From positions 2,881,906-2,945,905 of the forward strand of contig NZ_CP046155.1 in the NCBI RefSeq assembly GCF_016403105.1: 64,000 nucleotides of DNA, given 5' to 3'. This DNA comes from Leptolyngbya sp. BL0902 (GTDB lineage Bacteria; Cyanobacteriota; Cyanobacteriia; Phormidesmidales; Phormidesmidaceae). The translations under genes were made by a program, and so were the position numbers. Every line of letters starts with the position of its first letter. The stretch's first letter is position 1. Shown here piece after piece: positions 18,129-26,675 of the stretch. The notes under the pieces were generated by a model, which saw only the letters and a list, made by a program, of their open reading frames with translations, made no database searches and was not told the DNA's origin.

Positions 18129-18776
18129 ATGCATATCCACTGGGCTAAGTTTTGGAAGCTGCCCCAGACCTATCTTTTGTTGGTCGGCCTGGGCCTGGGC
18201 TGTGCGGTCTTGTGGGGGCTGGCCGGAAATCGGTGGTTGACCTTCCTGGGCGGAGCGGTGATTGCCGTGGCTATGGTAGCGAGTTGGGCGCTAGGTTTTC
18301 GCCGTAACCCCTCCATAGCCAGCGATAGCAACCTGCTAAATGCCGAAGCCTTTGTCTACCACCTGGAACCCCTAGGGCAGCGAGTGCCGAGATCAGGTCA
18401 AAAAACCTGGCGGCAGGTGGCGGCTTGGGCCGCAGAATCCCAGCAGTTTGCGGCCCGCATTGCCGAGCGGGATCCCCTATTGCAGGTGGAACTCCTGGAG
18501 GCGCTGCATACGGTAGTCGATCTGGCCCATCAGGTGGCCGATGGGCTGGCGGTGATCAACCAAATTGAAACTTCCACCTATCGCCAACTGGCCCAGCAAC
18601 GGCTGACCGCCAGCCGAGATCGCCTCCAGGCCACCCATGCCCAACTCCAGCAGCTTCAAGATCAAGTCGCTGTCTCCAGCCTAGAAGCGAAGGCCAGCCA
18701 AGCCCCGCTACCTCAAAGCCTCCAAATTTTGATTAGCGCTAACAAACTCATTCTGGAGGATCCGCCACCACCCTAG
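18129..18776 (+). CDS. Two-helix membrane protein with helical cytoplasmic domain
   Basis: The protein has 215 residues. Two hydrophobic helices (about residues 14-31 and 36-54) form a hairpin, followed by roughly 150 residues predicted to be alpha-helical and partly coiled (LAQQRLTASRDRLQATHAQLQQLQDQV). The layout is like XpaC-type proteins that accompany TelA, but no family motif is secure. It lies 46 nt after the exported protein and just before the VWA lipoprotein, so the genes are probably transcribed together. Confidence 0.6.
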   Translation: MHIHWAKFWKLPQTYLLLVGLGLGCAVLWGLAGNRWLTFLGGAVIAVAMVASWALGFRRNPSIASDSNLLNAEAFVYHLEPLGQRVPRSGQKTWRQVAAWAAESQQFAARIAERDPLLQVELLEALHTVVDLAHQVADGLAVINQIETSTYRQLAQQRLTASRDRLQATHAQLQQLQDQVAVSSLEAKASQAPLPQSLQILISANKLILEDPPPP

Positions 18777-18858
18777 CACCTTGGCTAGGGCCATCTGGAA
18801 TCCTTGGGGATGGGGTCGCCCTCCTATTTATTCACTGCTGAATTCATCGCCGTTATCC

Positions 18859-20616
18859 ATGCCTATCTTTCTTCGTCGTCGCTCGCTGTTGGCTTTTTTG
18901 CTGGGGTTGTGTGCCGTTTTTCTGTGGAACTGTGGCCCTGGCGGCTTACCCATGGGCAGCACTATTGATTCCCCCGAAGCGGCCCAGGCAGCTCTGGTGA
19001 ATACAGTACTGCCCAAAATTGACGTGATTGACGAGGTGGTGTCTGACGAAATCGCCGCCCGCTATGCCACGGATCAGATTGTTGAGCCCATCCCCCGCAC
19101 TGAGGATTTCCCCCTCTACGGAGCGCCTCCCATCGGTGGCAATACGGTGCACGTGGAGATCTTCAGCTCGTCCGAGAAGGCCAACGTGAATCGCCAAAAC
19201 GAGCGCTGGCTGGTGGAGGTGGCCGATGCCTTTAACCAGCGCCAGGAAACCCTGCCCTCTGGGGAGGTGATTCAGGTGGGGGTGCGCCAGGTGCCTTCAG
19301 GAACGGCGGCGCGGATGCTGGGGGCCGGAGCAGCTCAGCCCCAGGGCTATACCCCTTCTAACGACCTGTGGGTGGCGATGATTCAAAGTGAAGGCGTACC
19401 CGTGACTCCAGGGGCGGCGCGGCTGGTGCCCAATACCGCTGGCTGGGTGCTGCCCAAGGCGGTCTACGACCAACTGGCGGAAAATGGCACCGTCAGCTTT
19501 GATCGGCTGCTGGCAGCCATTGCCTCGGAGCAAATCACCGTGGCCTACCCCAACCCCTACTCCAGTTCCACGGCCCTCAACCTGCTCTATACCCTCTACT
19601 GGCGGGCGGCGGGGCACCAGCAAAGCGGTGGGCAACTGACGGCAGCGGAACTGCAAACCCCCCAGGTGAACTCGGTGTTTGACCAGTTTCAGTCCCAGGT
19701 GTTGATTACGACCCCCACCACCCTCGACCTCCAGGAACTCTTTCTGCGGGATCAGTCCAACCTGCAAGCCTTTCCCCTGGAGTACCAAAACTACCTTGCC
19801 CTGCGCCAGGTACCGGGGTTTGAAAACACCGAATTTGTCCCCTTTGGGATGCCCCACAATAACCCGCTTGTGGGCTTTGGCTGGAATACCCCGCAACAGC
19901 AAGCGGCCCTAGAACGATTCACCGCCTTTGCCCTATCGCCCGATATGCAGGCCCTCGCCGCCCAGCAGGGCTTTGTGGAAACTGACCACCTGCGGGCCAC
20001 CGCCAACCACCCGCCGATTCCGTCAGGAGAAGTGCTCCTCGCCGCTCAGTCTAACTGGAAGCTGCGGAAGGATGGGGGGCGCACGGTCTATATGGCCCTC
20101 GTCATCGACACCAGTGGTTCCATGGAAGGAGCCCGGATGCAGTCGCTGAAAGACGGCCTACGCATTGCCGCTGGGCAGATCAATCCGGGCAATTACGTCA
20201 GCATTGTCACCTTCGATAGCCGTCCTGTCCGGCGGCTACCCCTGGCTCCCTTTGATCAACAGCAGCACCAGCGCTTCCTGGCCACCGTCGATCTGCTGCG
20301 AGCCGATGGAGCCACGGCGATGTATGACGGCATGATGGTGGGCCTCGCCGACCTGATGGCGAAAAAAGCCACCGACCCCACCGGACGCTTTTATCTGCTG
20401 TTGCTCACCGATGGCGAAGCCAACCGGGGGTTTAATTTTGATGCGGTAAAGGACATCATGGCCTACAGCGATGTGCGCTTCTACCCCATTGCCTACGGGG
20501 AAGTCAGCCAAAGCGAACTCCAGGCCATCGCCAGTCTGCGGGAATCTACCGTACAACAGGGCAATCCTGACAATGTCCAAAGCCTGTTCCGCGACCTGTT
20601 CCAAGTCAACCTGTAA
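18859..20616 (+). CDS. Substrate-binding and von Willebrand factor A domain lipoprotein
   Basis: The protein has 585 residues. The N-terminus (MPIFLRRRSLLAFLLGL, then FLWNCGPGG) is a lipoprotein signal with the acylated Cys at about residue 24. Residues 60-380 look like a periplasmic solute-binding domain (VEVADAFNQRQETLPSG, AMIQSEGVPVTPGAARLVPN). Residues 410-585 form a VWA domain with a complete MIDAS: D417-T-S-G-S, the Thr in DGATAMYDG and the Asp of LLLTDGE. A metal-dependent adhesive or scaffolding role outside the membrane is likely; the ligand is unknown. An upstream TTG (18781) was rejected because the ATG exposes the signal peptide. Confidence 0.8.
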   Translation: MPIFLRRRSLLAFLLGLCAVFLWNCGPGGLPMGSTIDSPEAAQAALVNTVLPKIDVIDEVVSDEIAARYATDQIVEPIPRTEDFPLYGAPPIGGNTVHVEIFSSSEKANVNRQNERWLVEVADAFNQRQETLPSGEVIQVGVRQVPSGTAARMLGAGAAQPQGYTPSNDLWVAMIQSEGVPVTPGAARLVPNTAGWVLPKAVYDQLAENGTVSFDRLLAAIASEQITVAYPNPYSSSTALNLLYTLYWRAAGHQQSGGQLTAAELQTPQVNSVFDQFQSQVLITTPTTLDLQELFLRDQSNLQAFPLEYQNYLALRQVPGFENTEFVPFGMPHNNPLVGFGWNTPQQQAALERFTAFALSPDMQALAAQQGFVETDHLRATANHPPIPSGEVLLAAQSNWKLRKDGGRTVYMALVIDTSGSMEGARMQSLKDGLRIAAGQINPGNYVSIVTFDSRPVRRLPLAPFDQQQHQRFLATVDLLRADGATAMYDGMMVGLADLMAKKATDPTGRFYLLLLTDGEANRGFNFDAVKDIMAYSDVRFYPIAYGEVSQSELQAIASLRESTVQQGNPDNVQSLFRDLFQVNL

Positions 20617-20617
20617 T

Positions 20618-20655
20618 CGACTCCCGACCCCCGACTCCGACTCCCACCCTTCCTA
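20618..20655. repeat. Pyrimidine-rich CGACTCC repeat tract
   Basis: Between the VWA stop and the next ATG lies a string of CGACTCC/CGACCCC-like units followed by CCACCCTTCCTACCC. A closely similar tract precedes moaA at about 53899-53938. Neither contains a Shine-Dalgarno sequence. Repeats of this kind are scattered in many cyanobacterial genomes. Confidence 0.6.
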
Positions 20656-20658
20656 CCC

Positions 20659-21036
20659 ATGCGCCACCCCACCCTCCGCCTCCTCCTCACCCTCGGCCTA
20701 GGCTGGACAGCCTTCCTTGGCCTAGGGCTAGGTTTGCGCCAGGGCTTGGCTGGCCCCACCGTAACGGTGATTATCGACCGCAGCTACTGCGCCCCCGCCC
20801 AGTGGCAGCCCATCGCCGCCAACTACGCTGCCCTCCACGAGCAACATCGCCAGGGGCGTCTGCGGATTGGCCAGGTCATCTATGTTAGCGACCTGGGGAC
20901 AGTGGTGGCTGAGACGGTGCCGACGTCCGAAGAAGTCAGCCGCCTGACTACCTTTGGCCGATTCAACCCTACCCAAATGGAACAGGTGCTCCAAGCCCAG
21001 CCTGGGGCCGAAGTGTTTTCCTGCCATTTGAACTAA
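20659..21036 (+). CDS. Small exported protein of unknown function
   Basis: The protein has 125 residues with an N-terminal hydrophobic signal (LRLLLTLGLGWTAFLGLGLGL) and a likely cleavage after GLAG. The mature part contains two conserved-looking Cys residues (SYCAPAQW and FSCHLN) that could form a disulfide outside the cytoplasm. VTVIIDRSYC and GQVIYVSDLGTVV are the most distinctive stretches; I do not recognise the family. It lies 42 nt after the VWA lipoprotein and is the last gene of the cluster, converging on the DUF58 gene. Confidence 0.6.
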   Translation: MRHPTLRLLLTLGLGWTAFLGLGLGLRQGLAGPTVTVIIDRSYCAPAQWQPIAANYAALHEQHRQGRLRIGQVIYVSDLGTVVAETVPTSEEVSRLTTFGRFNPTQMEQVLQAQPGAEVFSCHLN

Positions 21037-21058
21037 GGTTGCTGGCCGTTGATCTAGG

Positions 21059-22276
21059 TTAGGACAGGCTAGACGGGTGAGGTTGGTTCAGCCCCATGGA
21101 TGTCTGAAGGGGGGCCTGAAGCTGAGCTTGAAGCTGGGCCTGAAGGGGCTGATCCGGCTGAATCCAAAGTGTGGTGTTGGGGGCATCTGAGGAGCTTGAA
21201 GCTTGGCCCTGGACAGTGCCCAAGGGGCTCCCCCATATCACCTGTCGATGACCTGCGCCCTGGGGGATGCTCAGGGGGGTAGGGGTGAGCCAAAGGGTAG
21301 GCACCTCTGGCCCCATGGGGGGATCGGTACTATGGGGATCGATCTGCACCCCAGCTAGGGCCGTCAGCACACCCGGTCGATCCTGAAGCAGCTCTCCCTG
21401 GGGCAGCCATAGGGCCGCTGCAAACCCCTTGTCAAGGGCGTAGTGGTAGAGGGAGGCCGCCGCAATCACCGCCTGCTCAAAGTCTGCCTCAACCCATGGG
21501 CCTTGGGTGTGGAGGGCAATGACAACCTCCTGACTGGCAGTTACTTTTTCTAGCTCTCGTACCCGTAGTTCGCCGTAGCGGGCGCTGGTACGCCAGTGGA
21601 TCAACCGGGTGGGGTCGCCCCAGCGGTAGGGCCGCAGAGACCGGGTCACGCCCTCGGTGGCGGGTTTGACCACGGGATGATAGTGCCACTGTTGCCCAGA
21701 TTGATCGCCCAAAGCATCCACAATAGGGCACCCTTGCAGGGGCAACACCTGGGGATACACGACGGCGGTAGTGGGCAGCGCCAAGGTGCGCCGATACCAA
21801 AACAGCCCTAGGGGAGCCGCCGAGCGTAGGGTTAGGGTAGACCAGGTATACAGGCCGCGCCGAGGAGTCGGCACCCGGTAGCGCCAGATATGGGTTTGGT
21901 TGGGGCCAAGGCTGCGGAGGGCGGTGTGGGGTGGTTGGCCCAGGCCCGTGGGCAGGGCGTCTACCAGTTGAAACAGGCCCTTCGGCTGGCGTTGGCGGTT
22001 AGTCACGACCACCTCTACCGCCAGCGGGTCTCCCGCCGAAACAGGGGCGATGGGCCAGCGCTCTACCGTAATGCCCTGGAGTTGACGCCGGGGCAACCGA
22101 GTAGCTAAGGCCAGCAGGGCCAGCATGAGACCACTCATGACATACAGCCACCCCGCCATCGTATTGGTGGCGGCGGCAAAGAGAAAAACCGCCAAGGCCA
22201 ACAGCAACCCACCCGCATAGGCAGGTCGCAGACCCCGCTGTTCTAGCCTATGCCCCCACCGCCTGAGACTATCCAT
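21059..22276 (-). CDS. DUF58 domain-containing membrane protein
   Basis: The protein has 405 residues. Two N-terminal helices (residues 20-58) are followed by a beta-rich domain and then the DUF58 signature RSLRPYRWGDPTRLIHWRTSARYGELRVRELE (about residues 208-240; quoted loosely, key residues R-P-Y-R-G-D-P and I-H-W). DUF58 proteins are usually encoded with MoxR ATPases and VWA proteins and are thought to act in envelope assembly. Here a VWA lipoprotein gene lies on the opposite strand close by, but no moxR gene is present in the window. Confidence 0.85.
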   Translation of the reverse strand: MDSLRRWGHRLEQRGLRPAYAGGLLLALAVFLFAAATNTMAGWLYVMSGLMLALLALATRLPRRQLQGITVERWPIAPVSAGDPLAVEVVVTNRQRQPKGLFQLVDALPTGLGQPPHTALRSLGPNQTHIWRYRVPTPRRGLYTWSTLTLRSAAPLGLFWYRRTLALPTTAVVYPQVLPLQGCPIVDALGDQSGQQWHYHPVVKPATEGVTRSLRPYRWGDPTRLIHWRTSARYGELRVRELEKVTASQEVVIALHTQGPWVEADFEQAVIAAASLYHYALDKGFAAALWLPQGELLQDRPGVLTALAGVQIDPHSTDPPMGPEVPTLWLTPTPLSIPQGAGHRQVIWGSPLGTVQGQASSSSDAPNTTLWIQPDQPLQAQLQAQLQAPLQTSMGLNQPHPSSLS

Positions 22277-22509
22277 GGTAACTATCCCTTGAGACTATCC
22301 CTTGAGACCACCCTTACGGGGTTCAAGGCTCTGCAATCCCATCGACGCCGCGAAGTGTGATCGCTGTTTAGAGCATAGCCAACCCCCGTTTCCGCTGCCA
22401 TCATTCCCTCAGCCAATGCCCCAGCGCAGCTTGGGAGTGATGGCGCGAAGCCACCCTGGGCTCCCCGTGCTGTGGTTCAATAGGAGCAGTTGTTGTGGAG
22501 AGATCGGCC

Positions 22510-22602
22510 ATGGGAGCCATTTCATACCTTTTGTTTTTGGGCGGCATGTTGGGGTTGGCCCTGGGGCTGTACTTTGGCCTACGCACGGCCAAGCTGATTT
22601 AG
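22510..22602 (+). CDS. petL: Cytochrome b6f complex subunit 6 (PetL) candidate
   Basis: The protein has 30 residues, reading MGAISYLLFLGGMLGLALG and then LYFGLRTAKLI. A single hydrophobic helix with a short lumenal start and a basic end in KLI is the pattern of PetL, a one-span subunit that stabilises the dimeric cytochrome b6f complex. A GGAGAG ribosome-binding site lies about 10 nt before the ATG. It stands alone between DUF58 and the O-antigen-ligase-like gene. Other small thylakoid subunits (PetM, PetN, PsaM, Psb30) fit the sequence less well. Confidence 0.75.
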   Translation: MGAISYLLFLGGMLGLALGLYFGLRTAKLI

Positions 22603-22612
22603 GCGGGCGCAA

Positions 22613-24112
22613 CTAGCCAATGACATCGTCCTTCGGCGGTTGATCGTCGCCCTGCATCAGCACTATCCCTGGGCTAGGTGGCCCAGGGATAGCCTCTGCT
22701 ACATAGGTTGTGGGCAGGTCTGGGAGGCAGGGCGGATAGCTTGGGCTCGACGCCATCGGGTCTATGGGAGGCAGTAAGGCTGACGGTTGGGCCAGGGTAA
22801 CGGGGCTGACTCCGTCAGGGATCGCCTGAAGAGCTGCCAGCATAAGCCACCCCAGAAGATTAACTCGCGCATCAAAAAGGACAATATCCGACATCGCAAA
22901 TAAGATACAGGCCAAAAACCCCAAGCCATAGCCCACCAGCATCGGCTCGGCTTGGGGGGGCAATTGGCCTAGCCGATAGGCCTGCATTGCCCGATAGCAA
23001 ATGCTACCCACAATGGCTGTCAGCAGCAGCATCACAGGCAGGCCCGCCTCCGCCGCTAGGTGGAGCCAGAGGTTGTGAACATGGTGTAGAGTAGCGTGGT
23101 GCGGGATGGTGTGGGGTTCATAGGTGGCCTGGGTGCCGCCAAAGCCGAGGCCAAACCAGGGGTGCTGCTGAATTAACGGCAGGGAAAGTTCCCAAATGTC
23201 TAGGCGCAAGATACTAGCTGTGGAGGTTTGGGCAAAGGAACGCCCACCAAAACCAGCGGAGAAGACCCCCACTATGGTCATGGTGATCAAGCCTAGCCCG
23301 CTGCACATGGCCCAACGATGGCGGCGCACAAGGGTCACAGCTATCGCGAGTTGGATCAGCAGCACCAGAACGCCATTGCGCGATCCGGTACAAAAAACCC
23401 CCAGGGGAATCAGCGCCATAGCGCCATAGATCCACCGCATCTGAGCCCGGTGTCGAGAGGGCTTCAGCGGCCCTAGGAAGCGCCGGGATGGTGGCAGACC
23501 AGAGGCCGGAGGATCCGCCAGGGTCTCAGCAGCGAGGGGCAGAGCCTGCAAACAGAGCCCCAGCCCTAGGCCAAAGATAATCACGAGGTAGGCCGCTAGG
23601 ACATTAGGGTTGCCAAAGACCGAATCCACCCGCTGGCGAATTGGGCTGATTTCAGCAAGCCCCAGCGGTGCACCTACCCGTATGGCCAAGGCGGGCAGAT
23701 ACTCGATGAAAGCCCGTAGGTTAATGGGTATGGAGGCCATCAGCAGCCAAAAGGCCCATTCCCCCAAATTCGCTAGGGGGTCAGGGAGTCGATCCAGATA
23801 GACGGACAACCCCGCAAAAAATATGAAAAAGGGCCAGAAGTTGGTTGATTTCAGCGCTGCCTGAACAGGGGCTTCAGCGAGAATAATGCTGAGGCCCAGC
23901 CCTAGGATTAGCCAAATCCAGCCCTGACGACGGAGGCGATGCCCAATGGCTTGGGGGTAGGTAGTCAGCCACCTCACCAAAACAATAACCGCCCCTACTA
24001 GCCCCACATAGCTGGCGTAGGGCAAAACAATAAGACTGCCTAGCAGTAAGGCGTCACCGTTCTGATCCCGATCCGATCCTTGGGTGTCGGTTGATCGCGG
24101 TCTAGTGGTCAA
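22613..24112 (-). CDS. O-antigen ligase (Wzy/WaaL-like) family membrane protein
   Basis: The protein has 499 residues with about ten to twelve hydrophobic helices. The large loop contains HPWFGLGFGGTQATYEPH and HVHNLWLHLAAEAGLP, which match the H-x(6)-G and HN-L-E-G motifs of the Wzy_C family (PF04932). Such proteins ligate or polymerise surface polysaccharides; cyanobacteria also have the related IctB group, so the role is open. The start is a TTG at 24112 with an AAGGGGGAT ribosome-binding site; no ATG exists near the N-terminus. The last 60 residues are a proline-rich cytoplasmic tail. Confidence 0.8.
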   Translation of the reverse strand: MTTRPRSTDTQGSDRDQNGDALLLGSLIVLPYASYVGLVGAVIVLVRWLTTYPQAIGHRLRRQGWIWLILGLGLSIILAEAPVQAALKSTNFWPFFIFFAGLSVYLDRLPDPLANLGEWAFWLLMASIPINLRAFIEYLPALAIRVGAPLGLAEISPIRQRVDSVFGNPNVLAAYLVIIFGLGLGLCLQALPLAAETLADPPASGLPPSRRFLGPLKPSRHRAQMRWIYGAMALIPLGVFCTGSRNGVLVLLIQLAIAVTLVRRHRWAMCSGLGLITMTIVGVFSAGFGGRSFAQTSTASILRLDIWELSLPLIQQHPWFGLGFGGTQATYEPHTIPHHATLHHVHNLWLHLAAEAGLPVMLLLTAIVGSICYRAMQAYRLGQLPPQAEPMLVGYGLGFLACILFAMSDIVLFDARVNLLGWLMLAALQAIPDGVSPVTLAQPSALLPPIDPMASSPSYPPCLPDLPTTYVAEAIPGPPSPGIVLMQGDDQPPKDDVIG

Positions 24113-24238
24113 GCGCCCTTATCCCCCTTGGTGGTGATCCCGGAATTAGGGTACCTGATTGCGGTCGCTGTCGCGCAAAAAAGGATGGGGCAATCTCTGT
24201 GGGTCACAAAGGCCGTCGTTTGCCGCCATCAACTGAGT

Positions 24239-24919
24239 CTAGAACTCAATGCCGGGTTGGGCTTTTACACCCTGTTCGCGAAAGGGATGCTTCACCAGAG
24301 TCATTTCTGTCACCAGGTCAGCCGCCTCCACCAAGGCGGCAGGGGCTCCCCGTCCAGTGAGGATCACATGGGTCATCTCGGGCTTGGCAACCAGCCCTGC
24401 CAACACCTGTTCTGCGGACAGAAACCCATGCTTGAGGGCCACATTGACCTCATCCAGCAGCACCAACCGATAGTCGGGGTTGCGGATATGATCTAGGGCA
24501 ACGGCCCAGGCTTTTTGAGCCGTTTCGGTGTCGCGCTCCCGGTCTTGGGTGTCCCAGGTAAAGCCTTCCCCCATGGCGTGGAAGGTGAGTTGATCTTCCC
24601 AACGACCCAGGACAGCCTTTTCAGCAGGCTCCCAGGCTCCTTTAATGAACTGCACAATGGCCACCCGATAGCCGTGGCCCAAAGAGCGCATCACCATGCC
24701 TAGGGCAGCAGTGGTTTTGCCCTTGCCGTTGCCCGTATGGACAATCACCAGACCCTTTTCCAGGTTGCGTTCGGCTAGGCGCTGCTGCTGCACTTCCTGG
24801 CGGCGCTGCATTTTGCGGCGATACTGCTCCGCCGACAGACCATCCTGCTCGGCGGCCTGGTTGAGTTCCGTCGCCACGGCATCGAGGGCATCAGCGGGAA
24901 AATTGGAGGATTCGGTCAT
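24239..24919 (-). CDS. cobO: Corrinoid (cob(I)yrinic acid a,c-diamide) adenosyltransferase
   Basis: The protein has 226 residues. It transfers the adenosyl group of ATP to the Co(I) corrinoid. Walker A is GNGKGKTT (residues 63-70), followed by LGMVMRSLGHGYRVAIVQF; the RLVLLDEVNVALKHG segment holds the conserved Asp and Glu, and VILTGRGAP completes the family signature. The N-terminal 55 residues are a charged helical extension. It is the last gene of a bolA-grxD-cobO run, starting 8 nt after the grxD stop. A degenerate paralogue lies at 10413-10967. Confidence 0.93.
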   Translation of the reverse strand: MTESSNFPADALDAVATELNQAAEQDGLSAEQYRRKMQRRQEVQQQRLAERNLEKGLVIVHTGNGKGKTTAALGMVMRSLGHGYRVAIVQFIKGAWEPAEKAVLGRWEDQLTFHAMGEGFTWDTQDRERDTETAQKAWAVALDHIRNPDYRLVLLDEVNVALKHGFLSAEQVLAGLVAKPEMTHVILTGRGAPAALVEAADLVTEMTLVKHPFREQGVKAQPGIEF

Positions 24920-24927
24920 GGGTTCCC

Positions 24928-25251
24928 CTAGGAGGCTAGGGCCACTTGCACGATCTCCTGGAGCTGACCGTTTTGGTACAACTCGATCAAGATGTCGGAA
25001 CCGCCGAGGAATTCGCCGTTGACGTAGACCTGAGGAATGGTAGGCCAGTTGGAGTACTCTTTGATGCCCTGGCGAATGTCAGGATCGGCCAGCACGTCGC
25101 AGGTCTCAAAGGGGACGCCCAAGATATTCAAAATCTGCACAACATTGTTGGAAAAGCCGCACTGGGGCATCAGCTTGTTGCCCTTCATGAAGACCATGAT
25201 GGGGTTGCTTTGCACCATCTGGTCAATTCGGTCTTTAACGGCAGTGTCCAT
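24928..25251 (-). CDS. grxD: Monothiol glutaredoxin of the Grx4/GrxD type
   Basis: The protein has 107 residues. It has the CGFS active site (Cys31) preceded by FMKGNKLMPQ, the cis-Pro loop WPTIPQVYVNG and the glutathione-binding GGSD. It belongs to the class that binds a bridging [2Fe-2S] cluster and works in iron-sulfur trafficking, often with a BolA partner. The bolA gene lies 70 nt upstream on the same strand. The ATG at 25251 gives the usual length; a longer frame adds only 12 residues without similarity. Confidence 0.95.
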   Translation of the reverse strand: MDTAVKDRIDQMVQSNPIMVFMKGNKLMPQCGFSNNVVQILNILGVPFETCDVLADPDIRQGIKEYSNWPTIPQVYVNGEFLGGSDILIELYQNGQLQEIVQVALAS

Positions 25252-25321
25252 GGGGGAGCCTCTCTCAGGGTGAATGGAACAAAACAATGAAGCGGCGGAT
25301 CCGGCGTGCAGCCAGCCCCTC

Positions 25322-25579
25322 CTAGCTGGCTTGGGCTGCTTGCCAACCTTCAGGGGTGTAGGTTTTCAGCGCTAGGGCGTGGATGGCCTCTGAGGACATG
25401 GCCTCCCGCACTGCCCCGTAGACCAGTTGATGCTGCTGCACCAAGCTGCGTCCGGCAAAGGCCGCTGAGACGACGGCCACTTGGTAGTGATCGCCACCCC
25501 CCGTCAGGTCTTGAACCTCAACCTCCGCATCGGGCAGGCTGGCCTTAATCATGGCCGCAACTTGGTCTGGGCTAATCAT
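25322..25579 (-). CDS. BolA-family protein
   Basis: The protein has 85 residues. The BolA fold is recognised by the N-terminal [20 protein letters not shown], the [17 protein letters not shown] segment and the C-terminal [14 protein letters not shown] with its invariant His. BolA proteins form heterodimers with monothiol glutaredoxins around a [2Fe-2S] cluster; the adjacent grxD gene supports that function here. An upstream frame (to 25645) was rejected because homology starts at MISPDQ. Confidence 0.92.
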   Translation of the reverse strand: MISPDQVAAMIKASLPDAEVEVQDLTGGGDHYQVAVVSAAFAGRSLVQQHQLVYGAVREAMSSEAIHALALKTYTPEGWQAAQAS

Positions 25580-25791
25580 GGTAACGGGCACTCCAGCATT
25601 GAATACTATCGGTCTGCGCGCCGACGAAGGACGGATCAGCGACAACCGCCGAGCCTGGTGCTCTACGGCACAACCTTGGGGCCAACTGAGCCGATCTATG
25701 GCTATATTGCCATTGAAAGCAACCGTGTGGATAGCTTTGCAGCATTGGTTTTTGTTATGCTTTCATGCCAAAAGCCGAGGGTTGGATCCGC

Positions 25792-26400
25792 CTAGGGGAT
25801 TTCTTGAGCCGCAGGACGTCCGGCAAAGGGCTCGTTGACAAAGCCCAATTCAAACAGTTGTTGGTAGGCCCGCTGCCCCAGATCGCGGGTGGGTTGCTGG
25901 CTGCGAAGCACCTCCATCAGCAGGGGGACGGCGCGGTCGGGCTGGTTTTGGGCGCGGTAGACTAGGGCCAACTGGTAGGTAGCTTGATCCCGCATTTGGG
26001 CTGCTTCTAAGGCTTGTTCCCGGTGGCTGCGGTTGAGCTGGCTGTTGATCCCCACAAACATCTGAGCCAGTTCTTGGTAGTAGCTGGACAGTTCGTTGAG
26101 GGTCTCGCGGGAGGACTGGAGCCTGACGGCGGCGGTCTCTAAATCTTGGTTGGCGATGGCGGCTTCGGCTTCGGCCATCTGCTGACGGGCTCCAGCCATG
26201 CTGAGGGAGGTGCTGGAGATGTTGCCCGGTTGAATGGGGGTAATGCCCTCCATGGGCACGGTTTGGGCCAAGGGGGTAGGGTTCGCTAGGGCTGGGGTCG
26301 TCATCGTGAGGAGACCGCCCACGGCCCCCCCAGAGGCTACCAGCGCCACCGTCGAAAGGCCGGAAAGGGATTTCCAGAAAGATTGCATTGCAACGACCAT
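25792..26400 (-). CDS. Exported helical (tetratricopeptide-like) protein
   Basis: The protein has 202 residues. An N-terminal hydrophobic segment with a likely cleavage after PALA (about residue 39) implies export. Residues 65-200 form helical pairs, including AAVRLQSSRETLNELSSYYQ, AAQMRDQATYQLALVYRAQNQPDRAVPLL and GQRAYQQLFELGF, in the spacing of TPR repeats. An internal ATG at 26388 is an equally good start. The partner is unknown; the gene appears monocistronic. Confidence 0.6.
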   Translation of the reverse strand: MVVAMQSFWKSLSGLSTVALVASGGAVGGLLTMTTPALANPTPLAQTVPMEGITPIQPGNISSTSLSMAGARQQMAEAEAAIANQDLETAAVRLQSSRETLNELSSYYQELAQMFVGINSQLNRSHREQALEAAQMRDQATYQLALVYRAQNQPDRAVPLLMEVLRSQQPTRDLGQRAYQQLFELGFVNEPFAGRPAAQEIP

Positions 26401-26675
26401 GAGGTACCCAGAGTATTGTGAGGGACAGGATGAGGGACAGTTGCACCCGTCAATCTAACGATTTGCCAACGGACAAGGTGCCAAAATACTGATGTATCTT
26501 AACATCTCGCTATGGCACCCTGAAGCGCCCGCCCCGGATTCTGCGTGGCGGGGGCGCGGGGGGCTGGGGTGTTGCCCCATCGCCTGTTGTTGACTGTTGC
26601 CAGGACAAAAGGTTCCCGCTGGGGGGCTGTCCTAGGTTCTGGTCTTTAGTTCTGATCCGCTAGCGTAGCAATGCC

